From the NCBI GenBank assembly GCA_900545925.1, contig URAZ01000004.1:1-64000 (forward strand): a stretch of 64,000 nt of DNA. The letters run 5' to 3'. This document shows, piece after piece, positions 31,403 to 39,332 of the stretch. The DNA comes from an uncultured Eubacteriales bacterium (GTDB lineage: Bacteria > Bacillota > Clostridia > Oscillospirales > Oscillospiraceae). Position numbers and translations under genes: made by a program. The notes beneath the pieces were generated by a model. That model searched no databases. It was not told the DNA's origin and worked only from the letters and a program-made list of their open reading frames with translations. Within the stretch, counting starts at the first letter, position 1, and every line of letters begins with the position of its first letter.

Positions 31403-31469
31403 CCGGAACAGCCTCCCCGATTTGCCGGGGAGGCTGTTCCGGTACGTCCCGCCTGGCGGGATATTTTTT
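31403..31469 (+). repeat. tandem hairpins: 17-bp perfect stem plus terminator-like hairpin
   Basis: First stem CCGGAACAGCCTCCCCG (31403-31419) pairs perfectly with 31426-31442 around a 6-nt loop. A second, TCCCGCC-T-GGCGGGA (31447-31461), is followed by TATTTTTTA. No rightward gene precedes it. The GCCTCCCC core recalls the intergenic repeats near 40.8 and 55.5 kb. Confidence 0.6.
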
Positions 31470-31475
31470 ATGCAG

Positions 31476-32171
31476 TTACCGGCACGCCGCTCCGCCCCAT
31501 TCGACAGCGGTGAAGCCTGTGCGTGCCGGGGCTGTAAGCGTCTGCGGCGCGATTTCGACCGGGGCGGACAGCGGCTTGAAGGCCATGAAAACGCGAATGA
31601 GCGTGTCCGGCTCAGGCGTGATGGTCAGGCGGGCACTTTCGGTGTATGCCTCATGCTGAAACGCAATCAGATTATAGGCGTTTTCCTGCATCAGCGGCAG
31701 CCAGTAGACGATAAACTCGTTGGCCTCCGTGCGGTTCAGGCCGAGTTTCCCCAGCGCATCCTCCAGAAATTCCGCCGTGCCGCTTCCCGGCACACAGAAG
31801 CCGGATGTGAAATCATATTCCGTTTCCGATATGCCTTCCCAGTATAAATACCGGTAGGTCTGGCCGTTTTTATCTGTCAGCGTCCCGTCCGGGCGGGCCG
31901 AAACCGTCCAGCCGCCCATATAGGCAGGATAGGTGCATGTCAGCTCTCCGTCATAGTCCAGCCGAACCGTTACCTCTGTTTCCGTCTGTGGATACAGATA
32001 CGCGACCGGCTTGGCATCGCAGGTCTCGTCCTGTTCCTCCTCCGGATAGAGATAGATGACTGGCTTTGCAGAATACTGCGCATTCTCATCCTCCTGCTCG
32101 TCGCGCGGCGCACAGGCGGTCAGACTGAGCGTCAGCGCAAGGGGCAGCAAAAAAGCAAGCAGTTTTTTCAT
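31476..32171 (-). CDS. lipoprotein with duplicated AKPVxYLYP motif
   Basis: 231 residues. Signal MKKLLAFLLPLALTLSLTAC with mature Cys20. The mature N-terminus carries two copies of a short motif, AKPVIYLYP and AKPVAYLYP, about 19 residues apart. The remainder (VTVRLDYDGELTCTYP onwards) is a beta-rich domain with FIVYWLPLMQENAYNLIAFQ. I recall KPVIYLYP proteins as a family of unknown function in Firmicutes; the duplication is directly visible. GGAGG precedes the ATG. Probably surface exposed. Confidence 0.65.
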   Translation of the reverse strand: MKKLLAFLLPLALTLSLTACAPRDEQEDENAQYSAKPVIYLYPEEEQDETCDAKPVAYLYPQTETEVTVRLDYDGELTCTYPAYMGGWTVSARPDGTLTDKNGQTYRYLYWEGISETEYDFTSGFCVPGSGTAEFLEDALGKLGLNRTEANEFIVYWLPLMQENAYNLIAFQHEAYTESARLTITPEPDTLIRVFMAFKPLSAPVEIAPQTLTAPARTGFTAVEWGGAACR

Positions 32172-32245
32172 GTCGGTTCCTCCTGCATAAAATATGTTCT
32201 ATCCATACAGACAGGAAATGAAGAAGCTGGTTGCATAGGTTTATA

Positions 32246-32683
32246 TTATTTATTATTTTTTCCGGCCATCAGCCGCGCAAGCGTCGCGCGGACCACAGGC
32301 AGGCAGTCCTCCGGCCTTTCCAGCTCCAGAACGGCCTGCTCAAACGGGCACAGGCCCGTTCCCTGCCGGTTCAGAAGCCGCTCGGTCTTCCTCTCGCAGA
32401 CGCAGTCTACGCCGTTCGCGGTAAGAAAATCTGCGGCAGCGGCGCTCATTGTTTCGGCATAAACGCCTGCCGCGCCGCCCAGAATATAGATCGCGGCGGC
32501 AGCCTTGCCGACGATGGTGTCGCAGACGAGCGCATCCTTTAAAAGCTCCGGCTGTGCGTCAAATACCCGCAGCGCTGGGCCGACGCCCCGGCCAAAGTCC
32601 TTGTGAACGGTCACGCCGTTCTTTTGCACGACAAGCGTATATGCGCCGTTTTCAAACAGCGCGGACAAATTTTCCGTGTTCAT
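32246..32683 (-). CDS. DUF1893 domain-containing protein
   Basis: 145 residues. YTLVVQKNGVTVHKDFGRGVGPAL, ALVCDTIVGKAAAAIYILGG and DCLPVVRATLARL match the DUF1893 pattern, a small alpha/beta domain of unknown function related to cytidine-deaminase-like folds; the last point is from memory. ATG overlaps the stop of the upstream membrane-protein gene by 4 nt, so the two are co-translated. Cys residues in DCVCERK and LCPFEQ could bind metal. Confidence 0.75.
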   Translation of the reverse strand: MNTENLSALFENGAYTLVVQKNGVTVHKDFGRGVGPALRVFDAQPELLKDALVCDTIVGKAAAAIYILGGAAGVYAETMSAAAADFLTANGVDCVCERKTERLLNRQGTGLCPFEQAVLELERPEDCLPVVRATLARLMAGKNNK

Positions 32684-32997
32684 TTTGGACGCATCTCCTT
32701 CGGCAATTCTTTTTCGATCTGAATCATGATCAGCGACAGCAGCAGCGCCAGCACCATCACGCCCACGGCGATCAGATAATACGGCTGGTTGGCAATGTCG
32801 GCGATGGAATAGCCAGTCGTACCGTCAGAGACAGCGTAGCCGATCACCAGCAGCACCAGCGCAGCGGCGAAGCAGAGGTTCCGGATCGTGCCGAGCAGTT
32901 TGTCCCGGCCAAGCAGGAAGCTATAAAACGCTTCGGGTGCGTCAAACTGCGAGCCTGCCTTCCACGGCGTAAACAGGCGGCAGAAAAAATCCTTCAC
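32680..32997 (-). CDS. small membrane protein, hypothetical
   Basis: 105 residues from GTG 32997, preceded by a purine-rich GGGGGA. An N-terminal amphipathic part (KDFFCRLFTPWKAGSQFDAPEAFYSFLLGRDKL) is followed by two membrane helices (about 52-70 and 82-98). The frame is open to 33075 but the extra residues lack a start signal and overlap the promoter. It is translationally coupled to the DUF1893 gene. No family recognised. Confidence 0.55.
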   Translation of the reverse strand: MKDFFCRLFTPWKAGSQFDAPEAFYSFLLGRDKLLGTIRNLCFAAALVLLVIGYAVSDGTTGYSIADIANQPYYLIAVGVMVLALLLSLIMIQIEKELPKEMRPK

Positions 32998-33027
32998 AGG
33001 GAATCCCCCTTTTTCCTTGATAGAGCA

Positions 33028-33056
33028 AGTATAGCAGGCTTTTGCAAAAAAAGCAA
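33028..33056 (-). promoter_or_regulatory. promoter of the small membrane protein-DUF1893 operon
   Basis: On the minus strand, TTGCTT (33056-33051), 17-bp spacer, TATACT (33033-33028), about 30 nt before GTG 32997. Confidence 0.6.
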
Positions 33057-33086
33057 CGCACCGGGCATCCGGCACGCCGCCGGGCG

Positions 33087-33115
33087 TTGACTTTTTTGCG
33101 CGGGACTCGTATACT
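33087..33115 (+). promoter_or_regulatory. promoter of the PfkB kinase gene
   Basis: TTGACT (33087-33092), 17-bp spacer, TATACT (33110-33115), about 27 nt before the ATG. It is back to back with the leftward promoter at 33028-33056. Confidence 0.7.
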
Positions 33116-33148
33116 TTTGGAAAACAGGCATTTCAGGAGAAGCGGATC

Positions 33149-34069
33149 ATGATCTACACGGTTACGACGAATCCCAATATCGATTATTATATGAATCTGC
33201 GTGCGCCGCTGCGCGTGGGCGGCATCAACCGCTCCGGGCACGAACTGCTTGCGCCGGGCGGAAAGGGGATCAATGTTTCGCTGATGCTGCAAACGCTCGG
33301 AAAGCCATCGTGCGTGCTGGGGTATCTGGCCGGGCCGACGGGACGGCTTCTTGAATCGCTCATGGCGGACACCGGCTGCAGCTGCCATTGGTTCTGGCTG
33401 CAAAGCGGCCAGACGCGCATCAACACTAAGATCAATACCAGTCCTGAGACGGCCTTCAACGCCTCCGGCCCCGCGCTTGCGCAGGCCGACATTGATGCGT
33501 TGTGCGCGTTCCTGCGCGGATTAACCCCGGACGATCAGCTTGTCATCAGCGGTAATCTGCAAAAAAGTCCGCAGGGCGCGTTTTCAGCACTTCTTTCCGC
33601 TGCACGGGAGGCTGGCGTGAGCGCCGTCGTGGACACGAGCGGCGCGGCACTGCGCGAAGCGCTTGCGTTTCGACCGCTGCTGATCAAGCCCAACGGCGAG
33701 GAACTGTGCGAGTTGTTCGGCGAACAGGCTCAAACGCCGGACGCGCTCTTTGCGCTTGCGCAGCGGGCGCAGGCTCTGGGCGCGCGGAACGTTCTGGTGT
33801 CCATGGGCGCGGACGGCGCGCTGCTGTTGGCGGAAACTGGGCGCGTTTACCGGGCACGGCTCCGCAGCGCGCAGCCGGTCGTCTCCACCGTCGGTGCGGG
33901 CGACAGCGTGACGGCAGGCTTTCTTGCGGGGCTGCTGGACACGGAAGACTATGCCTTGGCTCTCCGCCTCGGCACCGCCTGCGGCAGTGCGACAGCCTAC
34001 AGCGCGTGTTTGGCAAGCCGGGATATGATCGAGGCTGTACTGCCGGCGGTCGAAATTACGACTCTGTAA
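33149..34069 (+). CDS. 1-phosphofructokinase/tagatose-6-phosphate kinase family (PfkB) hexose kinase
   Basis: 306 residues, full length for FruK/LacC. TLNPNID-like start (TVTTNPNIDYYMNL), GGKGINVS sugar-site motif near residue 38, and the ATP/anion-hole motif VSTVGAGDSVTAGFLAGLL with catalytic Asp in GAGDS (about residue 250). It phosphorylates a sugar phosphate such as fructose 1-phosphate; which one cannot be told. No PTS genes are adjacent. AGGAG precedes the ATG. Confidence 0.88.
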   Translation: MIYTVTTNPNIDYYMNLRAPLRVGGINRSGHELLAPGGKGINVSLMLQTLGKPSCVLGYLAGPTGRLLESLMADTGCSCHWFWLQSGQTRINTKINTSPETAFNASGPALAQADIDALCAFLRGLTPDDQLVISGNLQKSPQGAFSALLSAAREAGVSAVVDTSGAALREALAFRPLLIKPNGEELCELFGEQAQTPDALFALAQRAQALGARNVLVSMGADGALLLAETGRVYRARLRSAQPVVSTVGAGDSVTAGFLAGLLDTEDYALALRLGTACGSATAYSACLASRDMIEAVLPAVEITTL

Positions 34070-34092
34070 AAACTTCGGAAAGGAAGAGAACC

Positions 34093-34551
34093 ATGCAGGC
34101 AATTCAGGAACTGCTCTCCAACCGCGTGCTGATCAGCGGCCTTGTCGGCTGGGGAGCGGCGCAGGTTTTGAAGACGATTATTTACGCGCTCATGCACCAT
34201 ACGCTGGATCTGACGCGCATTTTCGGCGACGGCGGCATGCCGAGCGGCCATTCAGCTACGGTCTGCGCCGTGGCGACCTCGGCGGGAATTTTATATGGGC
34301 TGGGTTCGTTTCCATTCGCCATCAGCGTGATCGTGGCGATCATCGTCATGCACGACGCAATGGGCGTCCGGCTCGAAACGGGCAAGCAGGCGAAGCTTTT
34401 GAACGAGTTCATCGACCTGTTTGCCAAGCTGGAGCAGCCGCTGTCTGATCAGGAAAAACTCAAGGAACTCGTCGGCCATACGCCGCTTCAGGTCTGCATG
34501 GGCGGGCTGCTTGGCATTCTGACGGGCGTTTTGTGCAATCTCGGCGCGTAA
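34093..34551 (+). CDS. divergent PAP2 family (DUF212) membrane protein
   Basis: 152 residues, three to four membrane helices. GDGGMPSGHSATVCAVATS is the PAP2-like phosphatase motif as preserved in the DUF212 family, and IVMHDAMGVRLETGKQAKLLNEF is its second signature. The full set of PAP2 catalytic residues is not evident. GGAAAGGAAGAG lies upstream of ATG 34093, 23 nt after pfkB, so the two are probably cotranscribed. Function unknown. Confidence 0.85.
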   Translation: MQAIQELLSNRVLISGLVGWGAAQVLKTIIYALMHHTLDLTRIFGDGGMPSGHSATVCAVATSAGILYGLGSFPFAISVIVAIIVMHDAMGVRLETGKQAKLLNEFIDLFAKLEQPLSDQEKLKELVGHTPLQVCMGGLLGILTGVLCNLGA

Positions 34552-34565
34552 ACGCTGCGGCGGAC

Positions 34566-34594
34566 TGGACAGCGCCGCCGGTTTGCGGTACAAT
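34566..34594 (+). promoter_or_regulatory. promoter of the metY-metA operon
   Basis: TGGACA (34566-34571), 17-bp spacer, TACAAT (34589-34594), each one base off consensus. A leader of about 45 nt follows; no SAM riboswitch or T-box fits in it. Confidence 0.65.
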
Positions 34595-34647
34595 CATTTT
34601 AATTTCAATCAAGTCACCGGACGTTCAAACAGGAAAGGAGCACCCAT

Positions 34648-35925
34648 ATGGCACAACTCGGACTCGGTACGCGATGCGTACAGGCAGGCTACAGCCCGAA
34701 AAACGGCGAGCCCCGTCAGATCCCCATCATCCAGAGCACCACGTTCAAATACGAGAGCGGCGCCGAAATGGGCAAACTCTTCGATCTTGAGACGAGCGGC
34801 TATTTTTATTCCCGCCTGCAGAACCCGACGAACGACGCCGTCGCGGCGCGTATCGCCGCGCTTGAGGGCGGTACGGCTGCCATGCTGACAGCCTCCGGGC
34901 AGGCAGCGATCTTCTTTGCGGTGTTCAATATTGTCGGCGCAGGCGACCATCTGGTCAGTTCGTCGAGCATTTACGGCGGCAGCTTTAATCTCTTTGCCGT
35001 TACCATGCAGCGCATGGGCGTCGAGGTCACGTTTGTCAATCCTGACTGCTCTGCGGAGGAACTGGACGCCGCATTTCGGCCCAACACAAAGGCCATGTAT
35101 GGCGAGACGATTGCAAACCCGGCGCTGACCGTTCTGGATATCGAAAAATTCGCGGCGGCCGCGCACCGGCACGGCGTTCCGCTGATTGTGGACAACACGT
35201 TTGCAACGCCCATCAACTGCCGCCCGTTTGAATGGGGCGCAGATATCGTCGTACACTCGACGACAAAATACATGGACGGCCACGCGGGCGCCATCGGCGG
35301 CGCGATCGTTGATTCCGGCAAATTTGACTGGACGAAGTACCCGGACAAATACCCCGGTCTGTGTACGCCCGACGAGAGTTATCACGGCGTGACATATACT
35401 GAGCGCTTCGGCCTCGCGGGTGCGTATATCACGAAGGCGACTGTCCAGCTGATGCGCGATCTCGGCGCGATTCAGTCCCCGCAGAGCGCGTATTATCTGA
35501 ATCTCGGCCTTGAGAGTTTGCATGTGCGCATGCCGCGTCACTGCGAAAACGCGCAGAAAGTCGCGGAATTTTTGCAGCAGCACGAAAATGTCTCGTGGGT
35601 GCAGTATTGCGGCCTGCCGGGCGACAAATATTATGAACTCGGACAGAAATACCTGCCGCACGGCTCCTGCGGCGTCGTAAGCTTCGGCGTCAAGGGCGGA
35701 CGGGCCGCAGCCGAGACTGTCATGGGCAGGCTCAAGGTCGCGTCCATCGAAACGCATGTAGCCGATTCGCACACCTGCTGCCTGCATCCGGCATCGACGA
35801 CGCACCGGCAGATGAATGCCGAGGAGCTGCAGGCCGCCGGTGTCCGCGAGGATCTGATCCGCTATTCCTGCGGATTGGAGGACGCGGAGGACCTGATTGC
35901 CGATCTTGATCAGGCGCTGCGATAA
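34648..35925 (+). CDS. metY: O-acetylhomoserine aminocarboxypropyltransferase (sulfhydrylase)
   Basis: 425 residues, typical of MetY, which is longer than MetB/MetC because of an inserted loop (about 230-260). PLP-enzyme landmarks: YSRLQNPTNDAVAARIAALEGG, SGQAAIFFAV, IVDNTFATPINCRPFEWGADIVVHSTTKYMDG (split family block ending with the PLP-Lys in STTKY, about residue 209). It makes homocysteine from O-acetylhomoserine and sulfide. AAAGGAG precedes the ATG. metA follows 21 nt later, giving a two-step operon. Confidence 0.94.
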   Translation: MAQLGLGTRCVQAGYSPKNGEPRQIPIIQSTTFKYESGAEMGKLFDLETSGYFYSRLQNPTNDAVAARIAALEGGTAAMLTASGQAAIFFAVFNIVGAGDHLVSSSSIYGGSFNLFAVTMQRMGVEVTFVNPDCSAEELDAAFRPNTKAMYGETIANPALTVLDIEKFAAAAHRHGVPLIVDNTFATPINCRPFEWGADIVVHSTTKYMDGHAGAIGGAIVDSGKFDWTKYPDKYPGLCTPDESYHGVTYTERFGLAGAYITKATVQLMRDLGAIQSPQSAYYLNLGLESLHVRMPRHCENAQKVAEFLQQHENVSWVQYCGLPGDKYYELGQKYLPHGSCGVVSFGVKGGRAAAETVMGRLKVASIETHVADSHTCCLHPASTTHRQMNAEELQAAGVREDLIRYSCGLEDAEDLIADLDQALR

Positions 35926-35946
35926 TCACGGAAAGGAACCCACGCC

Positions 35947-36870
35947 ATGCCCATTATGATCCCGAACGGCCTGCCGGCCGCGAAAACACTGGCAGCCGAG
36001 AATATTTTTGTCATGAATGAGACGCGGGCCGTCACGCAGGACATCCGCCCGCTACAGATCCTCGTTCTGAACCTCATGCCGACCAAGATTGCCACGGAAA
36101 CGCAGCTGTCGAGACTGCTCGGCAACACGCCGCTTCAGGTAGAACTGGAACTCATTCACACGGACAGCCACGAATCCAAAAACACGTCCCGCGAACATCT
36201 GCTGAAATTCTATCAGACATTCGAGGACGTGAAGGAGCGCTGGTTCGATGGGCTGATCATTACCGGCGCACCTGTGGAACAGATGCCGTTTGAGCAGGTC
36301 GAATACTGGCCGGAACTGTGCCGCATCATGGAATGGAGCCGGACGCATGTGCACAGCACGTTCCATATCTGCTGGGGTGCGCAGGCGGGACTTTATTATC
36401 ACTACGGCATCGGGAAGACTACCCTGCCCGAAAAACTCTTCGGCGTCTATCCGCACCGGGTCGAGCGGCGCTCGTCCATGCTCATGCGCGGGTTTGACGA
36501 TGTGTTCATGGTCCCGCATTCGCGGCATACAAGCGTCCGGCGCGAGGATATCGAGCGGTGCAGCAAGCTGAAAATTCTTGCCTCGTCCGAACAGGCAGGA
36601 GTCTACGCTATGGCCACGGAGGGCGGTCGGCAGATTTTCATCACCGGCCACTCGGAATACGATGCCGGAACGCTGGAATCGGAGTACCTGCGCGATAAAA
36701 ACGCCGGACTTCCCATCCATGTGCCGGAGAACTATTACCCGGATGACGACGATACCAAGCCGCCCATGGTCACATGGCGCAGCCACGCAAACCTGCTGTA
36801 CCAGAACTGGCTCAACTACTTTGTCTATCAGACTACGCCGTATGACCTCTCCGCCATTCGGCCGGTATAA
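35947..36870 (+). CDS. metA: homoserine O-acetyltransferase (MetA family)
   Basis: 307 residues. Glutamine-amidotransferase-like fold with catalytic Cys142 (ICWGAQ), His235 and Glu237 (TGHSEYD), all at the exact family numbering. Residue 111 is Glu (GAPVEQ), the position that in characterised MetA proteins selects acetyl-CoA; Gly there selects succinyl-CoA. So the product is most likely O-acetylhomoserine, the substrate of the metY product encoded just before it. GGAAAGGA lies upstream of the ATG. Confidence 0.93.
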   Translation: MPIMIPNGLPAAKTLAAENIFVMNETRAVTQDIRPLQILVLNLMPTKIATETQLSRLLGNTPLQVELELIHTDSHESKNTSREHLLKFYQTFEDVKERWFDGLIITGAPVEQMPFEQVEYWPELCRIMEWSRTHVHSTFHICWGAQAGLYYHYGIGKTTLPEKLFGVYPHRVERRSSMLMRGFDDVFMVPHSRHTSVRREDIERCSKLKILASSEQAGVYAMATEGGRQIFITGHSEYDAGTLESEYLRDKNAGLPIHVPENYYPDDDDTKPPMVTWRSHANLLYQNWLNYFVYQTTPYDLSAIRPV

Positions 36871-36880
36871 ATTCTCAGAT

Positions 36881-36909
36881 AAAAAGCCGCCGGTTGTTCC
36901 GGCGGCTTT
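36881..36909. terminator. bidirectional intrinsic terminator
   Basis: 11-bp perfect stem AAAGCCGCCGG/CCGGCGGCTTT, loop TTGTT. Leftward it ends in TTTTT, rightward in TTTGG. It separates metA from the convergent PII-like gene. Confidence 0.85.
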
Positions 36910-36914
36910 GGTCG

Positions 36915-37583
36915 TTATCCTGCGTCCCGCTCGCGCAGACCTGCGACGGAACTGACGGGCAGTGAGAAGCAGATCGCACCGGCCTTTGTGCCGGGGCCTG
37001 CGTTTTCGTTGATCGCACGCATGATCGCGGCCTTTTCGTCCGCGTAGGCGATGATGTAGACCATATCCTTTTCATCGGCCAGACTCACGCCGAAGAATTT
37101 TTCTCCGCGCTTCGAGCCTGTGCCCTTGGCGTGCAGCACTGTGCCGCCGCCTGCGCCTGCGGCCCGTGCGGCATCCATGACGAGATCGGCGTAGCCCTCG
37201 TTCAGAATCACGACGATCAGTTCATGATTGAATTCCATATGCGGCGTTCCTCCTGTTTTCAGATCGTTGGTCAGATAGGCGAGCGTTCTGCCGCCCGCCA
37301 CGCTCTTGAGCGGCACGGTCAGCAGAATCCCGTTGCCGGGAATGTCGAGAAACAGCTTGCGCTTGGCAGCCTTGACAAGCTGCGCGGCCTCCTGTGCGCT
37401 GGCAACGGAGGTGGTGACGGTTTTGGATGTTTCATCCAGGCCGTAGACGGCCAAATGCTCATTTTTGGCCGTGCCTCTTCCGGGTGCGCTGAGGATCATC
37501 GGCAGACCCGCCTCGCGGAACAGGGCGTTCATGGCCTCGCCCCGGTCGGAATCGGTAACGGCAATGATATAATATAATTCCAT
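36915..37583 (-). CDS. tandem PII-like protein (P-II family nitrogen regulator-related)
   Basis: 222 residues in two similar ferredoxin-like halves. The first (1-105) begins MELYYIIAVTDSDRGEAMNALF; the second (from about 118) has ELIVVILNEGYADLVMDAARAAGAGGGTVLHAKGTG and FFGVSLADEKDMVYIIAY, the core of PII-like proteins. The T-loop uridylylation site of GlnB is absent. PII proteins sense nucleotides or metabolites and bind transporters. Its gene starts 1 nt after the stop of a DUF1538 membrane protein gene, so it likely regulates that protein. Confidence 0.75.
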   Translation of the reverse strand: MELYYIIAVTDSDRGEAMNALFREAGLPMILSAPGRGTAKNEHLAVYGLDETSKTVTTSVASAQEAAQLVKAAKRKLFLDIPGNGILLTVPLKSVAGGRTLAYLTNDLKTGGTPHMEFNHELIVVILNEGYADLVMDAARAAGAGGGTVLHAKGTGSKRGEKFFGVSLADEKDMVYIIAYADEKAAIMRAINENAGPGTKAGAICFSLPVSSVAGLRERDAG

Positions 37584-37584
37584 A

Positions 37585-39111
37585 TCAGCAGGCCTCCCAC
37601 AGTTCGATAATCTCGTTGTCGCCGAAGTCCGGCAGAGCCGGTTCCTTTTCGGCGCGGCGGGATTTGATGACGTAGATCGCGCCCATGACCTGCACGGTAA
37701 TCAGCGGCATCATCGCAACGAGCGCGACAAGGCCGAACGCGTCCGTCATGACATTCCCGCCCAGCGCTTCGCACGCGCCCATGGCAAACGGCAGCATAAA
37801 CGTCGCTGTCAGCGGACCGGAAGCCACGCCGCCGGAGTCAAATGCGATGGCCGTAAACGTGCGCGGCACGAAGAACGACAGCGCCAGCGCGATAAAATAC
37901 CCCGGCACAAGGAAGTACATGATCGAAACGCCCGTGATGACGCGCAGCATCGCAAGTCCGCCTGCGGCGGAAACGGCGATGGACAGGCTCATGCCCATAG
38001 CCTTTGCCGAGATTGCGCCCGCACTTAAATCCTCGACCTGCCGGTTGAGGATATGGACGGCAGGCTCAGCGTTGATGATGAACCAGCCCATCAGCATGGC
38101 CAGCGGAATGAGCAGCCACAGCTTCCACCCCTCCGTCAGCGCCGCGCCCAGCGCGTAGCCGACCGGCGAAAAGCCGACGTTCACGCCCGTCAGGAACAGG
38201 ACAAGACCGGCGTATGTATACAGAATGCCTACCATGACCCGCAGGAACGGCAGCCTCCGCAGCCGCAGCGAGACGACTTGGAAGATCAGGAAGAACACCA
38301 CAATCGGCAGCAGCGCCAGCGTGACCTCCTTCAGATATTCCGGGAAGGCGTGCAGATAGTCCCGTCCCAGTGCAACGGTATTGGTGATGGCGGCGGCAGC
38401 TTCCGACTCCGCCTGCGCGGGCTGCGTCTTGTAGATCGCGCCCAGCAGCAGCACCGACGCGATCGGCCCAATGGAACACAGACCGACAAGGCCGAACGAG
38501 TCCGCCTTCGCGTTTTCGTCGGAACGGATAGACGCCACGCCGACGCCGAGCGCCATGATGAACGGCACGGTCATCGGCCCGGTCGTCACGCCGCCGGAGT
38601 CAAACGCAACGGCGAGAATGCCCTGATCGGACAGGAACGCAGCCAAAAACACCAGCACATAAAACACGATCAGCAGCAGCCGCAGCGAAATGCCGAACAG
38701 AATGCGCACCATGCAGAGCATCAGGAAGATGCCCACGCCGACGGAGACGGTCAGAATGAGGACCGTTTTGTCAATCTCCGGCACGTTGGCTGCCAGCACC
38801 TGTAAATCCGGCTCGGCCACCGTAATGGCGACACCCAGCAGGAAGCTGACAATCAGAATCAGACCGAGCTTGCGCGATTTTGTCAGCTTCGCGCCCATGT
38901 AGTTGCCGATCTTGCTCATGGACATTTCCGCGCCGAGCGTGAACAGACCCATGCCCAGAATGAGCATGGCCGTCGCCAGCACGAATGAGAGCATCAGCCC
39001 CGTATCGACCGGCACGAGCACGAAGCAGATGGCCAGCACGATCAGGCTGATCGGCAGCACGGAGGCCGCGGCCTCTCTCAGTTTTTCCAGTAACACCTGT
39101 TTGCGGTACAA
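37585..39111 (-). CDS. DUF1538 membrane protein with internal duplication
   Basis: 508 residues with about twelve to fourteen membrane helices in two homologous halves, each ending in the same signature: AFDSGGVTTGPMTVPF (about residue 170) and AFDSGGVASGPLTATF (about 428). The Asp-Ser-Gly-Gly-Val in a membrane-re-entrant position suggests a transport pathway; the substrate is unknown. The start is TTG 39111 with AGGAG 7 nt upstream. The PII-like gene follows directly. The NhaC-type antiporter gene is divergent, about 220 nt away. Confidence 0.85.
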   Translation of the reverse strand: MYRKQVLLEKLREAAASVLPISLIVLAICFVLVPVDTGLMLSFVLATAMLILGMGLFTLGAEMSMSKIGNYMGAKLTKSRKLGLILIVSFLLGVAITVAEPDLQVLAANVPEIDKTVLILTVSVGVGIFLMLCMVRILFGISLRLLLIVFYVLVFLAAFLSDQGILAVAFDSGGVTTGPMTVPFIMALGVGVASIRSDENAKADSFGLVGLCSIGPIASVLLLGAIYKTQPAQAESEAAAAITNTVALGRDYLHAFPEYLKEVTLALLPIVVFFLIFQVVSLRLRRLPFLRVMVGILYTYAGLVLFLTGVNVGFSPVGYALGAALTEGWKLWLLIPLAMLMGWFIINAEPAVHILNRQVEDLSAGAISAKAMGMSLSIAVSAAGGLAMLRVITGVSIMYFLVPGYFIALALSFFVPRTFTAIAFDSGGVASGPLTATFMLPFAMGACEALGGNVMTDAFGLVALVAMMPLITVQVMGAIYVIKSRRAEKEPALPDFGDNEIIELWEAC

Positions 39112-39248
39112 AGCCTCACTCCTATTTCAAGAATTGTTCTTATTTTATCAGAAAAATCCCGTTCTGAACAGAGCGGAAATGTAAAAAGGCTGTTAATTTT
39201 ATGCACCGTGCATTTTTATGCAGTTTCACCAAAGAATTATCGATTTAC

Positions 39249-39332
39249 TTGACGAAAGGGCAGAAAGCCAATACAATAACAGAGCTTATGCGCAGAACTC
39301 CCGGCCGCATGCGCGGCCGGGAGTGAATTTTT
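39249..39332 (+). promoter_or_regulatory. promoter and attenuator-like hairpin leader of the nhaC-type gene
   Basis: TTGACG (39249-39254), 17-bp spacer, TACAAT (39272-39277). The leader then forms an 11-bp perfect stem CTCCCGGCCGC/GCGGCCGGGAG (39298-39308, 39313-39323) followed by TGAATTTTT, ending directly at ATG 39333. The stem contains the GGGAG that would serve as ribosome-binding site. Confidence 0.6.

Noticed and set aside
34595..34647. Possible SAM riboswitch or T-box before metY
   Set aside because: The leader is only about 45 nt and has no conserved riboswitch core.
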